NCBI RefSeq assembly: GCF_002234675.1
Contig: NC_019876.2
Span: 21,751,161 to 21,815,160, forward strand
Source: Oryzias latipes
Lineage: Eukaryota; Chordata; Actinopteri; Beloniformes; Adrianichthyidae
DNA: 64,000 nucleotides
Reading direction: 5' to 3'
Made by a program: the position numbers and the translations under genes. Shown piece by piece: positions 34,401-45,400 of the stretch (its first letter is position 1; each line of letters begins with the position of its first letter). The notes below the pieces were generated by a model, which worked only from the letters and a program-made list of their open reading frames with translations, was not told the DNA's origin and did no database searches.

Positions 34401-35476
34401 GGCTACGTTCACACTGCAGGGCTTAATGCCAAAAAAATCCGAATTGTTTGCTAGACCGTTCACATTTCCAAGTAAATCCGAACTTTTGTGATCTCCAGTG
34501 TGACCGTGACACGACCCAAACGAGACCCGCATGCGCAGAAGCCAGAAGAATACTCAACGGTGAACGACGTCACTTGTTTGCGGAGCAGATGTCAACAACA
34601 GTGTTGTCAAAAGCGGAGCTCTTTTTGTAATATTAAATTTATTTTTTCGAAGGAGCAGCACAATTACAATCTTCTCATTTTAAGAAGACAATGGAGTCGG
34701 GATCGTCTGTACCCACTGTTGTGGAATGGAAATGTGTATGTGTTGGGCCCGCGCGCCCGCGTGTGTGCAAGCGCGTGCCGCGATAGAGAATAGGGGGGGG
34801 GGGGGGCAGTGTGGGCGCGCATTCATGTTGTGTGTTACGGAGGACGGTAATAAAAGAAGGTTTCCCCCAAAATAAATGCTATGGACTCTTTATCAACCCG
34901 TTCTGGAGAATCTAAGGATCAGAACAGGGAGGAGGAGGAGGATCGCCTCGGGTCCCCTGCGCTTCTGAGCACGGTGACGGTCGGAAGGAGAGAAAGAAAA
35001 AAAAGTTATAGCTGTAAAGGTTCAACACCACGCTCTGCCATTTAGCTGGAAAATTTTTCAAAAAACCGCCCAGTTGCAATAAGAGCCCTGGAGTTTGGCC
35101 TGAAAAGAGCGATCAGCCCAAATATTAATCCAATCGGGGATCTCGCTTCCCTTCCACTGACTGATCTCAGCAGCATCGTCCACCATGGTTGATGTTTACG
35201 TTCTCGTTCCCGCCTACTTTAACGCAAAATGATGACGTTTGTTGCGTGTCGATGACGTACGATTCGGAATCAAGTCGCCTGGCTGGTCAGACGGCGGTCG
35301 CAATTGAAAAGAACGGCTACAATTCGGATTCAGGACGGCAAACCCACGGGGCCTGGGTCGCAATTGAAAAGATCGGATCTGTGTCATTCAGACTGTCATG
35401 AAAAGATCGGAATTGGGCCGCTTAGGGGCAAAAAATTCGGAATTGGGTCGTTTCAGCCTGCAGTGTGAACGTAGCC
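34401..35476 (-). mobile_element. GGCTACGTTC TIR element, 1.1-kb copy B
   Basis: The ends are GGCTACGTTCACACTGCAGG and its inverse. The interior matches copy A in reverse order, including the GC-rich middle and the gaatctaaggatcagaacag block. It is flanked by TTA and TAA and lies inside the LINE fragment. Confidence 0.75.
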
Positions 35477-36129
35477 TAAGAGAGCCGGTACCTGTCAGCC
35501 GCCTCAGGAGTCCTAGGAGCCAGCCAGGCTTGCTAGAACTGCTTCCTTTGTATCCCTTACTTCTGGTCTCCACCACTGACTTTGGGGGTTCCCACCACAA
35601 CAGGACCAAGAGACCTTGCAGACACAGCCCGAACAGCAGCGGAGACAATAGGGAAGAAGAAGGTAATCCACTTGAACTCAAAATCTCCAGCCTTCCTTGG
35701 TACCCGCTTGAAGTTTTCCCGGATGTGGGAGTTGAAGACCTCCCAGATGAAGGGTTCAGCCAGATGATTCCAGCAAACCAGACAGTTTGCCAGGTCTTTC
35801 CAGCCTCCTTCCCCACCAGCAAAACCAACTCACCAACCGGTAGTGGACATCTCTGCCCCTCCTCAATACTTGACTGTCCAAGACACATGGCCGAATGTCG
35901 TCAGAACAAAGTCGCTCATTGATCTCCTGCCGAGGGTGTTGTTGTACCAAATTTTTATGGACACTCATGTGTTTGAACATGATGTCCGTTTGGAAACAAA
36001 CTGCCGCCCAAGACCTGTCCCCCACCTATAGGCGAAGGGACATGACTCTCTCGTCCACCTGGGTGATCTCCAACACTTGGGGGCTGCCCGCCTGCTCTAG
36101 CCCGCCTGCTCTCACCAGGAGAAACTCCA

Positions 36130-36410
36130 GAATGGTAGAGAATGGTGTAAATGGCGTATACTTATATAGCGGTTTTCTACCTACAAGGCCCAAAGCGCTT
36201 TACAGTCACAGACCCGTTTACCAAGTCACACACACATTCACACACTGGTGGCGGCTCCGCTGCCGAACACAGGCGCCCACCTACCACCGGAGGCAAGGTG
36301 ATGTTCAGTGTCTTGCCCAAGGACACTTCGACTCATGGGCATGCAAGGCTTACAATCATGGGTCGACCGCCGTACCGCTGCACCACAGCTGCCCCAACAG
36401 TGTCCAACAT
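36130..36410. repeat. Common teleost repeat (gcgctttacag type)
   Basis: The blocks tatacttatatagcggtttt, caaagcgctttacagtcaca, ggtggcggctccgctgccga and gtgtcttgcccaaggacact are typical of a widespread fish interspersed repeat. Confidence 0.7.
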
Positions 36411-37199
36411 GTCTCGAGCGATTGAGTTTCAGAGCCCAGACTGTGCATGGAGTGGATCCCACTATGTGAGATGACTTTTCCCAAAAGCAATGTTCCATGA
36501 CCGCGGGTTTGGGCCAAGGCTGGGTACCTGTAACTACTTTCTAGGCCTGCAAACCAAAACCATAGCCTGAGACCTATGCCTCGCCTGAAGGCGAAGTGAC
36601 ATGACTCTCTTGTCCACCTGGTTGGACTCCAACACTTGGGGACTGAGTTTCAGAGCACAGACTGTGCGTGGAGTGGATCGGACTATATCTAGCCGGAACC
36701 CTTCAACCTCCTGCACAAGCTTAGTCTCCATCCCTCCCAGAGAGATAACCTTTCAAGTTCCAAAAGTAAAGTTCCATGACCGTGGTTTAGGCCACCAGGG
36801 GACCCACCTTAAACTGCCACCTAAACCACATTGCAACAGCCGCTTTTGAGCTCTCCTGCAGGTGGTCGGCCCACAAGGGAGTGGTCCCATGTCATTGGGC
36901 TGGAACCCAACCAGGGAGTAGGAACAGTCCTGCCCACCAGGTGCTCAGCTCCAGAGCAGGTCCCCGGTGATGGCAGTGCGGGCCATGTAACAGAGTCTTG
37001 ATGGCACGTACATACAGAGAGGTTTGTGAGACATACATGAAGTCCTCTGTGTTTGTGATTCACATGTTTCTTTTGTTTTTGCTCTCACACAACCCTCTGC
37101 ATTTATCCGGACTTGGGACCGGCACAGGAGAGCACTGGGTTGTGCCCCCTTGTGGTTGCATTACTCATTCATTCTCTCATTCATTCATTTTTTTAAAGG

Positions 37200-37820
37200 T
37201 TAAATGGCGTAAAAAAATCTTTTATTTGTTGTGGGTTTTTTAAGGGCGAACCTGAGAATCAGGAAGAAACCCCACAAGAAAAAAAAACAACTACATTTTC
37301 TCATCCATTCATTCATCCATTCATTTTATCCCCTTTCTTTACATTGTTTTCATCTTTCCACTCTGGCAAAATATTTTTTTTAAGGGCGAACCTGAGCACC
37401 AGGAGAAAACCCAAACAGATTCAACATAAAAGTAAAAAAAAACAACTACATTTTCTCAACCATCCATTCACTCATTCATCCATTCATTCATTTATTCATT
37501 CATTCATTTATTAATTTATTCCACCCCCTTTCATTACTTTTTTCTATCTGGCCACTCTGGGACAAATCTAGTATCAACTTTTTTATCTTCAAAAGAATTT
37601 TTTTAAGGGCGAACCTGAGCACCAGGAGAAAACCCCACAAGAAAAAACTAAAGTAAATTCTCTTATTCATTCTTTCTTTCATTCATCCATTCATTTATTT
37701 ATTTATTCCATCCCCTTTCATTACTTTTTTCTATTTTCCCACTCTTGGATAAATCTAATATCCGTTTTATCCTCAAAGGATTTTTTAAGGGGAACCTGAG
37801 CACCAGGAGAAAACCCGACT
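37200..37820. repeat. Tandem repeat, four units of 140-225 bp
   Basis: The core ttaagggcgaacctgagcac plus caggagaaaaccc recurs at 37241, 37381, 37604 and 37786 (the last slightly changed). Between cores lie CATT/ATTC microsatellites of variable length and a conserved cccctttcattactttttt-like block. It ends about 20 bp beyond the stop codon of the 582-residue gene. Confidence 0.85.
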
Positions 37821-37837
37821 TTGGTTTAGTTAAAGTC

Positions 37838-39586
37838 TTAGTTCTTTAATCTTCTTTTAAACTGGCGTTTGCTCGCTGGTGTGAGTGCCTTTTTAAATCT
37901 TCTCCACAAGGAAATCTGTCCACTTTTATATTCAGATAGATCAGAACACTCGCCATCTTCATCAGTTGATGTTTCTTCTTCATCAGCAGATGCTTCATCT
38001 TCATCATCTGATGTTTCATCTGTATCATCTGACATGTCTTCTTCTTCATCTGATGTTTCCACCTCTTCGTCATCTGATGTTTCCTCTTCAAACCAATCTA
38101 ACTCTTTAGACTCAGCAGGCTGAGAGGCGAGCGATGAGTCTCTGTCTTGATCATCAACAGATGGACTCTGGAGCAGATCTTCAGCTGCCTCTGAAATCTC
38201 TGGAGGGCTTTGATCCGGGACGACCACAGGAGTGTCAGTCTTGTACTTTCGCCATCTTGCTGGTGTCAGAGCCTTTTTGAACATTCTCCAGAGGGAGACC
38301 TTTGGCTTTTTGGGTGGCTCTGATTGGCTGGAACAGTTGGTTTCTTCTCCCAGCAGTTCGGACATGACTGCTTCATCAGGGATGTCAGAACTTTCCACTT
38401 CCTTACTTTCATTGTTGGATGGTTCAGTGTTCATTTGGACTGGGACCTCCTCAGAGATGTTCTTCAATGTTTGTGAAGGAGATGCATCTAATTCTGGCAC
38501 ACTCTCTGGGTCGGTAGGAGGTGTGGTTATGCTGACTGGATTTGGAAGTGAAGCTTCAATTTCAGGCTCACTGTCAGTAAAGGTCCATGGAAGTCCTAAG
38601 TCAGTTTTGTCTAATGTCTTCTGACTAAGTCTTGCGTTGACTTCCTCTCTGCGTTTGGCCAGACGTGTCCTCATAGGGACTGGTTTGCAGATCCTCAGTT
38701 GTTTAGAGGGAGGCGATTCTGTGGTGTCCATCTCCACAGGTCTCTTGCGTCTTTTGGGAGGATCTGCAGTCGGTTGTTGTTCTGAGGCCCGCTCTGGCTC
38801 TGACTCTTCAGTTTGGGCAGATGCCTCCTCAACGACATTCTCCAAAGAGTCTGGTAGTAAACCTTTGGCTTCAGTCTCTGCAGGAAAGGTGTCTGTCACT
38901 GCTGAGTCAGTTTCCTCCATTTTTGTTTGATCCAGATTTATGTCAGCCTGGTCGGCCAGAGGTGGGCTGACCGGTTCACAGCTTTCTGGTTCCTCTGGGG
39001 CAGGGAGTGCTTTCGCTTTCTTGTTCTTACGCTTCTTGCGCTTTTTGGAAGGCTCTGGAACCGCTTTTTGTTCAGAACCCAGCTGTGGTTCTGAAACTGT
39101 GTCCACTGATGCCTCTTCAGTGACGTCAGCAGACTCCACAGGTGGGACAAATGCTTGCAGCATTGTTTTGACTTCAGAAAGCTCCGCCGCCTGAGACTCC
39201 AGTTTTTCCGCCAGTTTGATCTTCAACCGCAGTTTTGTGTTGAGTTGATATTTCAGGTTGACCTGTTCCTCCAGGTCCTGCTTGACTTTTTTAGCCTTTG
39301 CATTGGCCAACTGCTTACATCTTTGCAGTTCCTTTTCACGCATCTTTCTGAGTCGGCGCTCTTCCTCCAAGGCAAGTTCCATGTCTTGCAGCAGCTCCCA
39401 GTGCAAAACACAGCTCTCCTCAGTCTGAATTCTGGTCTTCTTCAGTTGAGATAATTGCTCGTTTCTGTCGAAGAGTTTCTCCAGTAAAAGGTCCCGTTCT
39501 CTTTTCAGGGCAGACAAATCCTTCGGAACCTCTGAAGGTTTGGTTTCAGAAGCAACCATTTTGGTAGATTTTCCTGATTTGTTCAT
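37838..39586 (-). CDS. Unrecognised intronless gene, 582-residue charged coiled-coil protein
   Basis: I do not recognise this protein. The start is the ATG at 39586 (context aaccATGa); the frame is open a little further upstream but without another ATG. The order is a predicted coiled coil (about 24-142, rich in K, E, L, Q), a basic cluster KKRKKRKNKKAK (181-192), a second basic cluster PPKRRKRP (276-283), and low-complexity acidic/proline sequence. Then come motif SLWRMFKKALTPARWRKYK (431-449), acidic repeats of the ETSDDE type (about 500-545), and a second copy SLWRRFKKALTPASKRQFK (559-577) near the C-terminus. The basic clusters suggest nuclear location (inference). There is no signal peptide or membrane segment. 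A frame of 583 codons with such ordered composition is unlikely by chance, and no transposase or reverse transcriptase motif is present. It could be a lineage-specific gene or an old retrogene. Confidence 0.75.
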   Translation of the reverse strand: MNKSGKSTKMVASETKPSEVPKDLSALKRERDLLLEKLFDRNEQLSQLKKTRIQTEESCVLHWELLQDMELALEEERRLRKMREKELQRCKQLANAKAKKVKQDLEEQVNLKYQLNTKLRLKIKLAEKLESQAAELSEVKTMLQAFVPPVESADVTEEASVDTVSEPQLGSEQKAVPEPSKKRKKRKNKKAKALPAPEEPESCEPVSPPLADQADINLDQTKMEETDSAVTDTFPAETEAKGLLPDSLENVVEEASAQTEESEPERASEQQPTADPPKRRKRPVEMDTTESPPSKQLRICKPVPMRTRLAKRREEVNARLSQKTLDKTDLGLPWTFTDSEPEIEASLPNPVSITTPPTDPESVPELDASPSQTLKNISEEVPVQMNTEPSNNESKEVESSDIPDEAVMSELLGEETNCSSQSEPPKKPKVSLWRMFKKALTPARWRKYKTDTPVVVPDQSPPEISEAAEDLLQSPSVDDQDRDSSLASQPAESKELDWFEEETSDDEEVETSDEEEDMSDDTDETSDDEDEASADEEETSTDEDGECSDLSEYKSGQISLWRRFKKALTPASKRQFKRRLKN

Positions 39587-39829
39587 GGTTCTTTGTGTAA
39601 ATCGGTAGAAATGAGAGTTGGAAACAGATTTTAAACCACAGTCTTTTGAAAACAGGTATGTTTGAAAGTCTCTCAAGGTCTCTCAAAGTATCTTTGAGTG
39701 TCTAGAAGTCTCGAAGTGCTTTTGAGTCGCTGCAACTAAAGATGTCTTAAACAGGATTTTAAGGGTCTATAAGTAAACTTTCTGGACTGATGTAATTGCC
39801 TTTATGACATCACTTGGCTATGGTGTCAT

Positions 39830-39960
39830 ATAACATCATATGATGATAATTATCATCATATGAGATCATCATATGATGATGATGCAGTATCTGACTGCAT
39901 CATCATCATCATCATCATATGATGCTGTCTCTGCATCATCAAATGACATCATAGGATGAT
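39830..39960. repeat. ATCATATGATGAT-type simple repeat
   Basis: Interleaved ATC and TATGATG units, partly palindromic, lie about 250-370 bp upstream of the unknown gene's start. Confidence 0.85.
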
Positions 39961-41162
39961 ACAGAGACGGGGGCAGAGACGTAAAGTAGTCTCTTTTCAG
40001 ACCAAAAACCCCATTTTAGAAGAAAAAACAATGAATCTTTCTAGTTTTTAAACGTTTCTGTCAGTTGGTCAATTCCAAAGTACAGTCATGACAAAGACTT
40101 CTACCGAAACTCCAAAAGCTCTCATACAAAAACTTTTGCCTGTTAACCAGACAGTAAAAATAAAACAATTTAGTGCTTTAACCAGAAAAAATAGGCATTT
40201 TGCTTCATGCAGTTCTCCAAAAGTTCTTATCACAAATGATCTTTACCAAAATAACACAAGAGAAGCTTTGAAAAACACTGAGGGAGGGTAAAATAAACAC
40301 TTGTCGACACTCAGAAAACTCTCGTTTATACTTCACGTTCATTCAATAGAAACCCATGCGACATAAACGTCAGTTGGCACTCGCTGCGACGATGTGAAGC
40401 GATCTGATTTGCCCGTGCTCACTTCAACTCTGGAGCTTGCACTTTGTTTTTGACCGAAGAAAAGCAGGAAAAACATGGAATACTTTCCACAGATAGAAAC
40501 AAAAACTCAGCTCTCAGACGACAGACTGAACAAGGAAGTCTACTGAGTCCGTCAGCAGAAGGACAATGAAATGAATCGACCCGCTGTTGAGAAAATGTAG
40601 CTTTAAATAAGTGCAGAAGACTGGATGTGTCTCTGAAGAACCGGCTAACAACCAAACAAAAATCTTAAAGACGAGGATTTTTAGTTTCCTTTAATAAGGA
40701 TTCTAAACACACTTTTAAACCCTACCAACATTTTCCCCATAAGCCTGTTTTTACTGTCAATGAGCCTTTAACTAAAGCCGCAGGGACTGTTTTTCTACTG
40801 GAACATTTAGAGAACGTACACAGAGTTACTTCAAAAATAACTCTCACCTAAAAAACAGCACCTCAAACAACAATAACAGTCACATAGCAGATGTGATGGA
40901 AGATGCATAAGTTTGAGGACACACTGTGTTGATAAAATGCTATAACTGATCATTTCAATCTACTTTTAAATGACTTTTTCTCGCTAAAGTAATGCAGACA
41001 CGTCTTATTAGGACGTTTTAGCATATCGACAACGTTTGTTTAAAGACGTTTGGTAAATAAAAATGAATATTTTTACTTTTTGCAAAGTGCAGTGAGGAAA
41101 AACATATGATTAATGATTGGTGCTTGGCAGAGGCGCAACTGCCTAATTTCATAGGGGTATGC

Positions 41163-41280
41163 GGCCACGTAAAAAACACCCCCCTAACACACAAAAACGC
41201 ACACAGACATAAAGGCACATAATAAAACGTCCCATCCACCCCTCCTGAAGCTATCTAAACACCCACACAGCACTTTTATT
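41163..41280. repeat. Dispersed repeat, copy 2 of 2
   Basis: The blocks gtaaaaaacacccccctaac, cgcacacagacataaaggca and ctcctgaagctatctaaaca match 33941-34068. Confidence 0.7.
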
Positions 41281-41559
41281 GTTTAAATGTATACATCTCA
41301 TTACTTCTTATCTGAATCGAACGTGGTGGAACGAGGGGCACGCATCTGATTGTTTTTATTTGAATTGTGTGATCATCTGATGACAGCGCACTTTAAATGG
41401 AAAGGCAAAAGAAAAACCAATCTGGGGCTAAAAACAGAATATGCAAGAGGGACAAAGATGTGGTGTGAATGAAGAAAGGTTTCTGTAAATGGTTGAGAGA
41501 CACCAGGTAGGTTATAGCTGTGATAAAAACAGGCTTGGGTGTTCAGGTTAAAGCTACTA

Positions 41560-41960
41560 CGGTCACAAGTGTTTTGCAGCTGTAGTGAGCAGGATTTTTT
41601 TTGCAAGGGGGGTGTGAAAACGAAAATGCAATCCCCTCTTTGCATTATTACTTTAATTAATATAATTATTAATTAATTAATTATATACCGCGAAGGGGGG
41701 TGTAAGGGCAGGGATGCCAGTTTAGCTTAATCAGCTTGTTAGTTAATTTTAGTATTTTCTATTGAACTCTATTTTTTTATGATCCTTTTGATTTTATGTT
41801 TCACTTTTTTAATTACCGATACGAAGCCCATCCAGACTACTGTTGTTATGAATTTGGGCTATACAAATAAAATTGAATTGAATTGAATGTGTCACAGCGT
41901 TTTCTGGTATTGACATTTATTTTTAATTATGCAACAGAAAGGCTTCCATAAAAAAACAGA
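41560..41960. mobile_element. AT-rich MITE pieces with an inserted LINE tail
   Basis: The left piece (gtgaaaacgaaaatgcaatc) and right piece (ttttaattatgcaacagaaa) belong to the AT-rich MITE family. Between them, 41688-41888 is the 3' end of the same LINE type as 1290-2552, ending in AATAAAATTGAATTGAATTG. Confidence 0.6.
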
Positions 41961-42099
41961 AAATGACAACAAAAATGCATCAATTAATAGAAATATTTTT
42001 AACTATGTAAAAAATGTAAAAAAAAATTTTTTTTTGTCGTTTTCGTATTTTTCATAATTCAAAACAAACAAAAGTTTAAAAATTATACAAAACAAGGGC

Positions 42100-42450
42100 G
42101 TGTATGTTTAGGCGGAAGTTGTGTTCATGCGTTTCCGGTGGTTTTTGTGGACGGCGCTGACAGACGGGGCGGCGGCCGCAGAGCATCTGGGTTATTGGTG
42201 AAAGGGAAACTCTACAGCCGCAGCGGCTTTGCTCATTTCACCATCGGGGATCGGTCCATCATGGCGGCTCACGGATGGAAGTACTGATGACTGTCCGGAA
42301 GATCGCATTGGTTTGTACCATGGTAAGGAGGCCGGACGCGGCTGGGTGTGCGGCGGGTGTTCATGGCGGGGCGACCCGATCATGGTCTGGACAGGGAGTC
42401 CGGTCGGAGTTAGGAAGCCCCGTTAGCCTGCTGCTAACCTGTCAGAAAGT
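42100..42450 (+). promoter_or_regulatory. CpG-rich promoter and first-exon region of usp12
   Basis: The region is strongly G+C and CpG enriched (ggcggcggccgcagag) around the first coding exon. A GGCGGAAGT ETS-like site at about 42111 and a CATGGCGGC block near the start resemble housekeeping promoter elements. Transcription start not determined. Confidence 0.55.
42261..42287 (+). promoter_or_regulatory. Upstream ORF overlapping the usp12 start codon
   Basis: An ATG 14 bases before the usp12 ATG opens an eight-codon frame (MAAHGWKY, then TGA) that ends 10 bases past the main ATG. If the mRNA includes it, it could reduce initiation at the main start. Its context (catcATGg) has C at -3 but G at +4. 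Confidence 0.6.
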
Positions 42451-45400
42451 TGGAGGTCTGGGAGTTTTCTTTGAATTTTTTCATTTGTCTGCGACACAAG
42501 AACACGCGCATCTGTGTCACCGCTCAGAGTGATTGAGACGAGTGGACAATGACAAATGTGTGGGAAGAGGAACCCTTACGGGACAAACCACAGGACCACC
42601 TCACCAAATCTGGCCCTCTTTGAAAATAGTTTGGACCCCCCCCCCCTGTGTTGGATGTTCTTCCTGAAGAAACCTTGAATGATGATGTTCTTTTTTCTGA
42701 TTTAAAGTTTGGCAATCACATCAACTGTGACACAGACGCAGGAATGAAAGTTTCATCATCGGTTTGCATTGTTTTTATTCAATGTGAAGGATTCAAAAAG
42801 TTTTTTAGCTTTAAAATGTTTGGTTTAAAACAAAGAATAAGACTTATGACTCCTAATTGTGGACCCCCCTTGGAATAAATCCTTGGAACTTTGTAAATCA
42901 TTTACGGTAGTTAAGCTTTGCCTGGCTTTTTGAACAATTTTCACATAGTTTTGACCTTGTCTTTGCTTTGTTTGTGAACTTATACATATTTATTTAGTTT
43001 CAACATGTTTGATCTTTTGGCATAAAATATAAAAATAGTTGGATCTCAGTTACAAAAAAATAAACAGGGATCTCCTACCTTCTCTACTGTATGTGCTTGT
43101 TTCTTTTTCTCTATTTATACAGACACGACACAATGAAGTTTCCCAGTTATTTTTATTTTGAAATATACACAGATATATACAAAACATCACCCTAAGTTCA
43201 AGCCATCACACGCAGTATTTATACTATTTACACTCAGTTCTTTAAGAGTTTCTTAAAGCAGTCTAAAAAGATTTTGGGCCTGTGATGCTCCGTCTGCGTT
43301 CCGATAGACAACGGCTTCTTACCGGTTCAGTTGAGTCGGTTAACGTATGACTTTCTGATCAAAGGGCATGACAGAAAGTTTTGTTGCACACCCCAACGAT
43401 GAGTCCAGAGAAACCTCCGTTGTGCATTAATCCATCCCAGAAGCGGCAGTCATTGCATCTTTTTCAGGAAAGTTTTGTTGGTCCCCACTTGATTAGATAA
43501 TGCAATGTGAACTTCTTCATTAACAACCCTTTCCTCCTCGTCATTTAGAATAGAATAGAAGGCCTTTATTGTCATTATACACATCTACAATTCGGATCAC
43601 ACGCGCATACAGTGCAATGGAATTTAACTCATCATCATCATCATCATGCACAGACAACTCATCATCATTCTGGAAATACAGAGAACATAATAAAGATGAT
43701 ACTTCTCCAGCTGAATTAGATCGAAGCGTAACAAAAGGTCCAGCACTGAAATGTGGATCTAAAGCAGACATGGTATTTGGTGAAATCATGGCTGGTGACA
43801 TTTCATTAATACTTTTGTCCCGTGGAGTCGCCATTTTAAATAAGGCGATATGTCCAAAAAACAAACAACAAATCCACTATATTGCAAAGAAGTCCCCATA
43901 CTGGCCAGCATATGTAACACTCAACATTAAATGAGAGACATTCCAAAAAAATAAACAGGGCTCTCCTACTGTCTTTAGAGTATTTGCTTGTTTCTTTTTC
44001 TCTATTTATACAGACAACCCCAACACGACACAATGTAGTTTCCCAGTTATTTATATTTTGAAATATACACAGATATATACACAAAAACATCACCCTTAGT
44101 TCAAACCACCACCATATACACCCAATATTTATATTATTTACACTCAGTCACAAAATCTTTGAGACTGCTTTGTCCTAAGTGACATAAGACGCCAAAGAAA
44201 CTCTTGAAGAACTGAGCGATATTTCAAAATAACAATAACTGGGAAACTTCATTGTGTCGTTTTGGGATTGTCTGTATAATAGGAGAAAAACGAAACAAGC
44301 ACATACTGTAAAGAAGGAAGGAGATCCCTGTTTTGTGATAACTCTCATTTACTGTTGAGTGTTAAACACTTTTGTGAAATTTGGTGATAAAGATTAGACA
44401 GTGTTACCTGTCAGAATTTAGTTTTTTTGGACAGTTTCAGGTTTAATTTTTGTGTAATAGAATCAAAATATTATCTGTAAAAAAGAAGCTGGTCTTTTAA
44501 CTAAAGAGATTGATATCAAGCATGAGAGATAAATGAACAGAGCAAATACTAAGGGGTTAAACATATTTAAAGTTTGTGTTTATCTTTGAGTGAAACAAAT
44601 ATTTGTCAGTTTTCTGCAGAAAAAACAGATTCCTGGTGTGTTTTTTAAATCTGCTGGTCTTTAGCGGCGTCTGAGGTCTTCTCTGGTTTTCCAGTCTCTG
44701 TTTGTCCCGTGAAATGGCAGTTCAGTGGTTCTGCTTGTCTTCAGGGCACCAATGCCTCTGCCTTGGAGAAGGAGATTGGACATGAGCAGTTCCCCGTAAA
44801 TGAGCACTACTTTGGACTGGTGAACGTGAGTAGTTTGCTGCTCCATGTGTGATGGTGTGACATACATGACTTCACGGGTTCTCTCTGTTTTGCCCTCTGC
44901 AGTTTGGAAACACCTGCTACTGTAACTCGGTGCTGCAGGCGCTCTACTTCTGCCGGCCGTTCCGGGACAAGGTGCTGGCCTACAAGGTGAGACCCCTGGG
45001 AGGTATTCCAAAAGGCAGGTTATGTGAGTTACCACGGTAAGTTTGAGGCTAAGGAAGCAGATAACCTCAGCTTTCGGTTCCAAAAATGGAGGTATGTTTC
45101 AGGGTATGTCAAGTTGCCATAGCAACTCATGCTCTGAACATAACCTGGTCTGGAGCAGGTTTAGTTGAAGGTTGGTTTGTTTTCAGAGAGGTGAAGCAGC
45201 ATGGCGTGTCCATTTGAAGATGATTTAGTGGATGAAGAAGCTCAGATAATACTTTTTCCACCGTGAGAGGATGATAAGACCACATATGGATGTTGGAAAA
45301 ATAAACTTTTTTACTTTGATCTAACTTAATTATTTGTTTCAGTTAAGATAAATATGTTTTCTGAGTTCAGTAGGTGGGTTTAAGTAGGTGTAACTTTGGT

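Larger units (their letters stand above)
34076..36985 (-). mobile_element. Degenerate LINE (endonuclease to RT linker) split by other repeats
   Basis: Read on the minus strand, 34400-34076 translates to pieces like EEFGEA and GDIVGQ, followed by a DLLNPGDTP block. The part from 35480 holds VSWFCWWGRRLERPGK. The part from 36400 to 36985 gives endonuclease-type sequence upstream of it. These match successive blocks of one fish LINE. It is cut by the 1.1-kb TIR element at 34401-35476 and by an unrelated repeat at 36130-36410. Frames are broken throughout. Confidence 0.7.
39587..42150. other. Intergenic region between the unknown gene and usp12
   Basis: It contains the 5' flank of the unknown gene, an ATC/ATGAT-rich simple repeat at about 39830-39960, and a stretch of unremarkable sequence to 41160, followed by the repeats listed separately. 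No further gene is supported. Confidence 0.5.

Noticed and set aside
35388..35888. 166-codon minus-strand frame
   Set aside because: It crosses the boundary of a TIR element and a dead LINE fragment; no gene-like composition.
37869..39454. Several plus-strand frames opposite the unknown gene
   Set aside because: Serine- and glycine-rich shadows of the minus-strand coding sequence, without starts or splice signals of their own.
39587..39676. 30-residue N-terminal extension of the unknown protein
   Set aside because: The frame is open but its first codon is TTG and there is no in-frame ATG before 39586.
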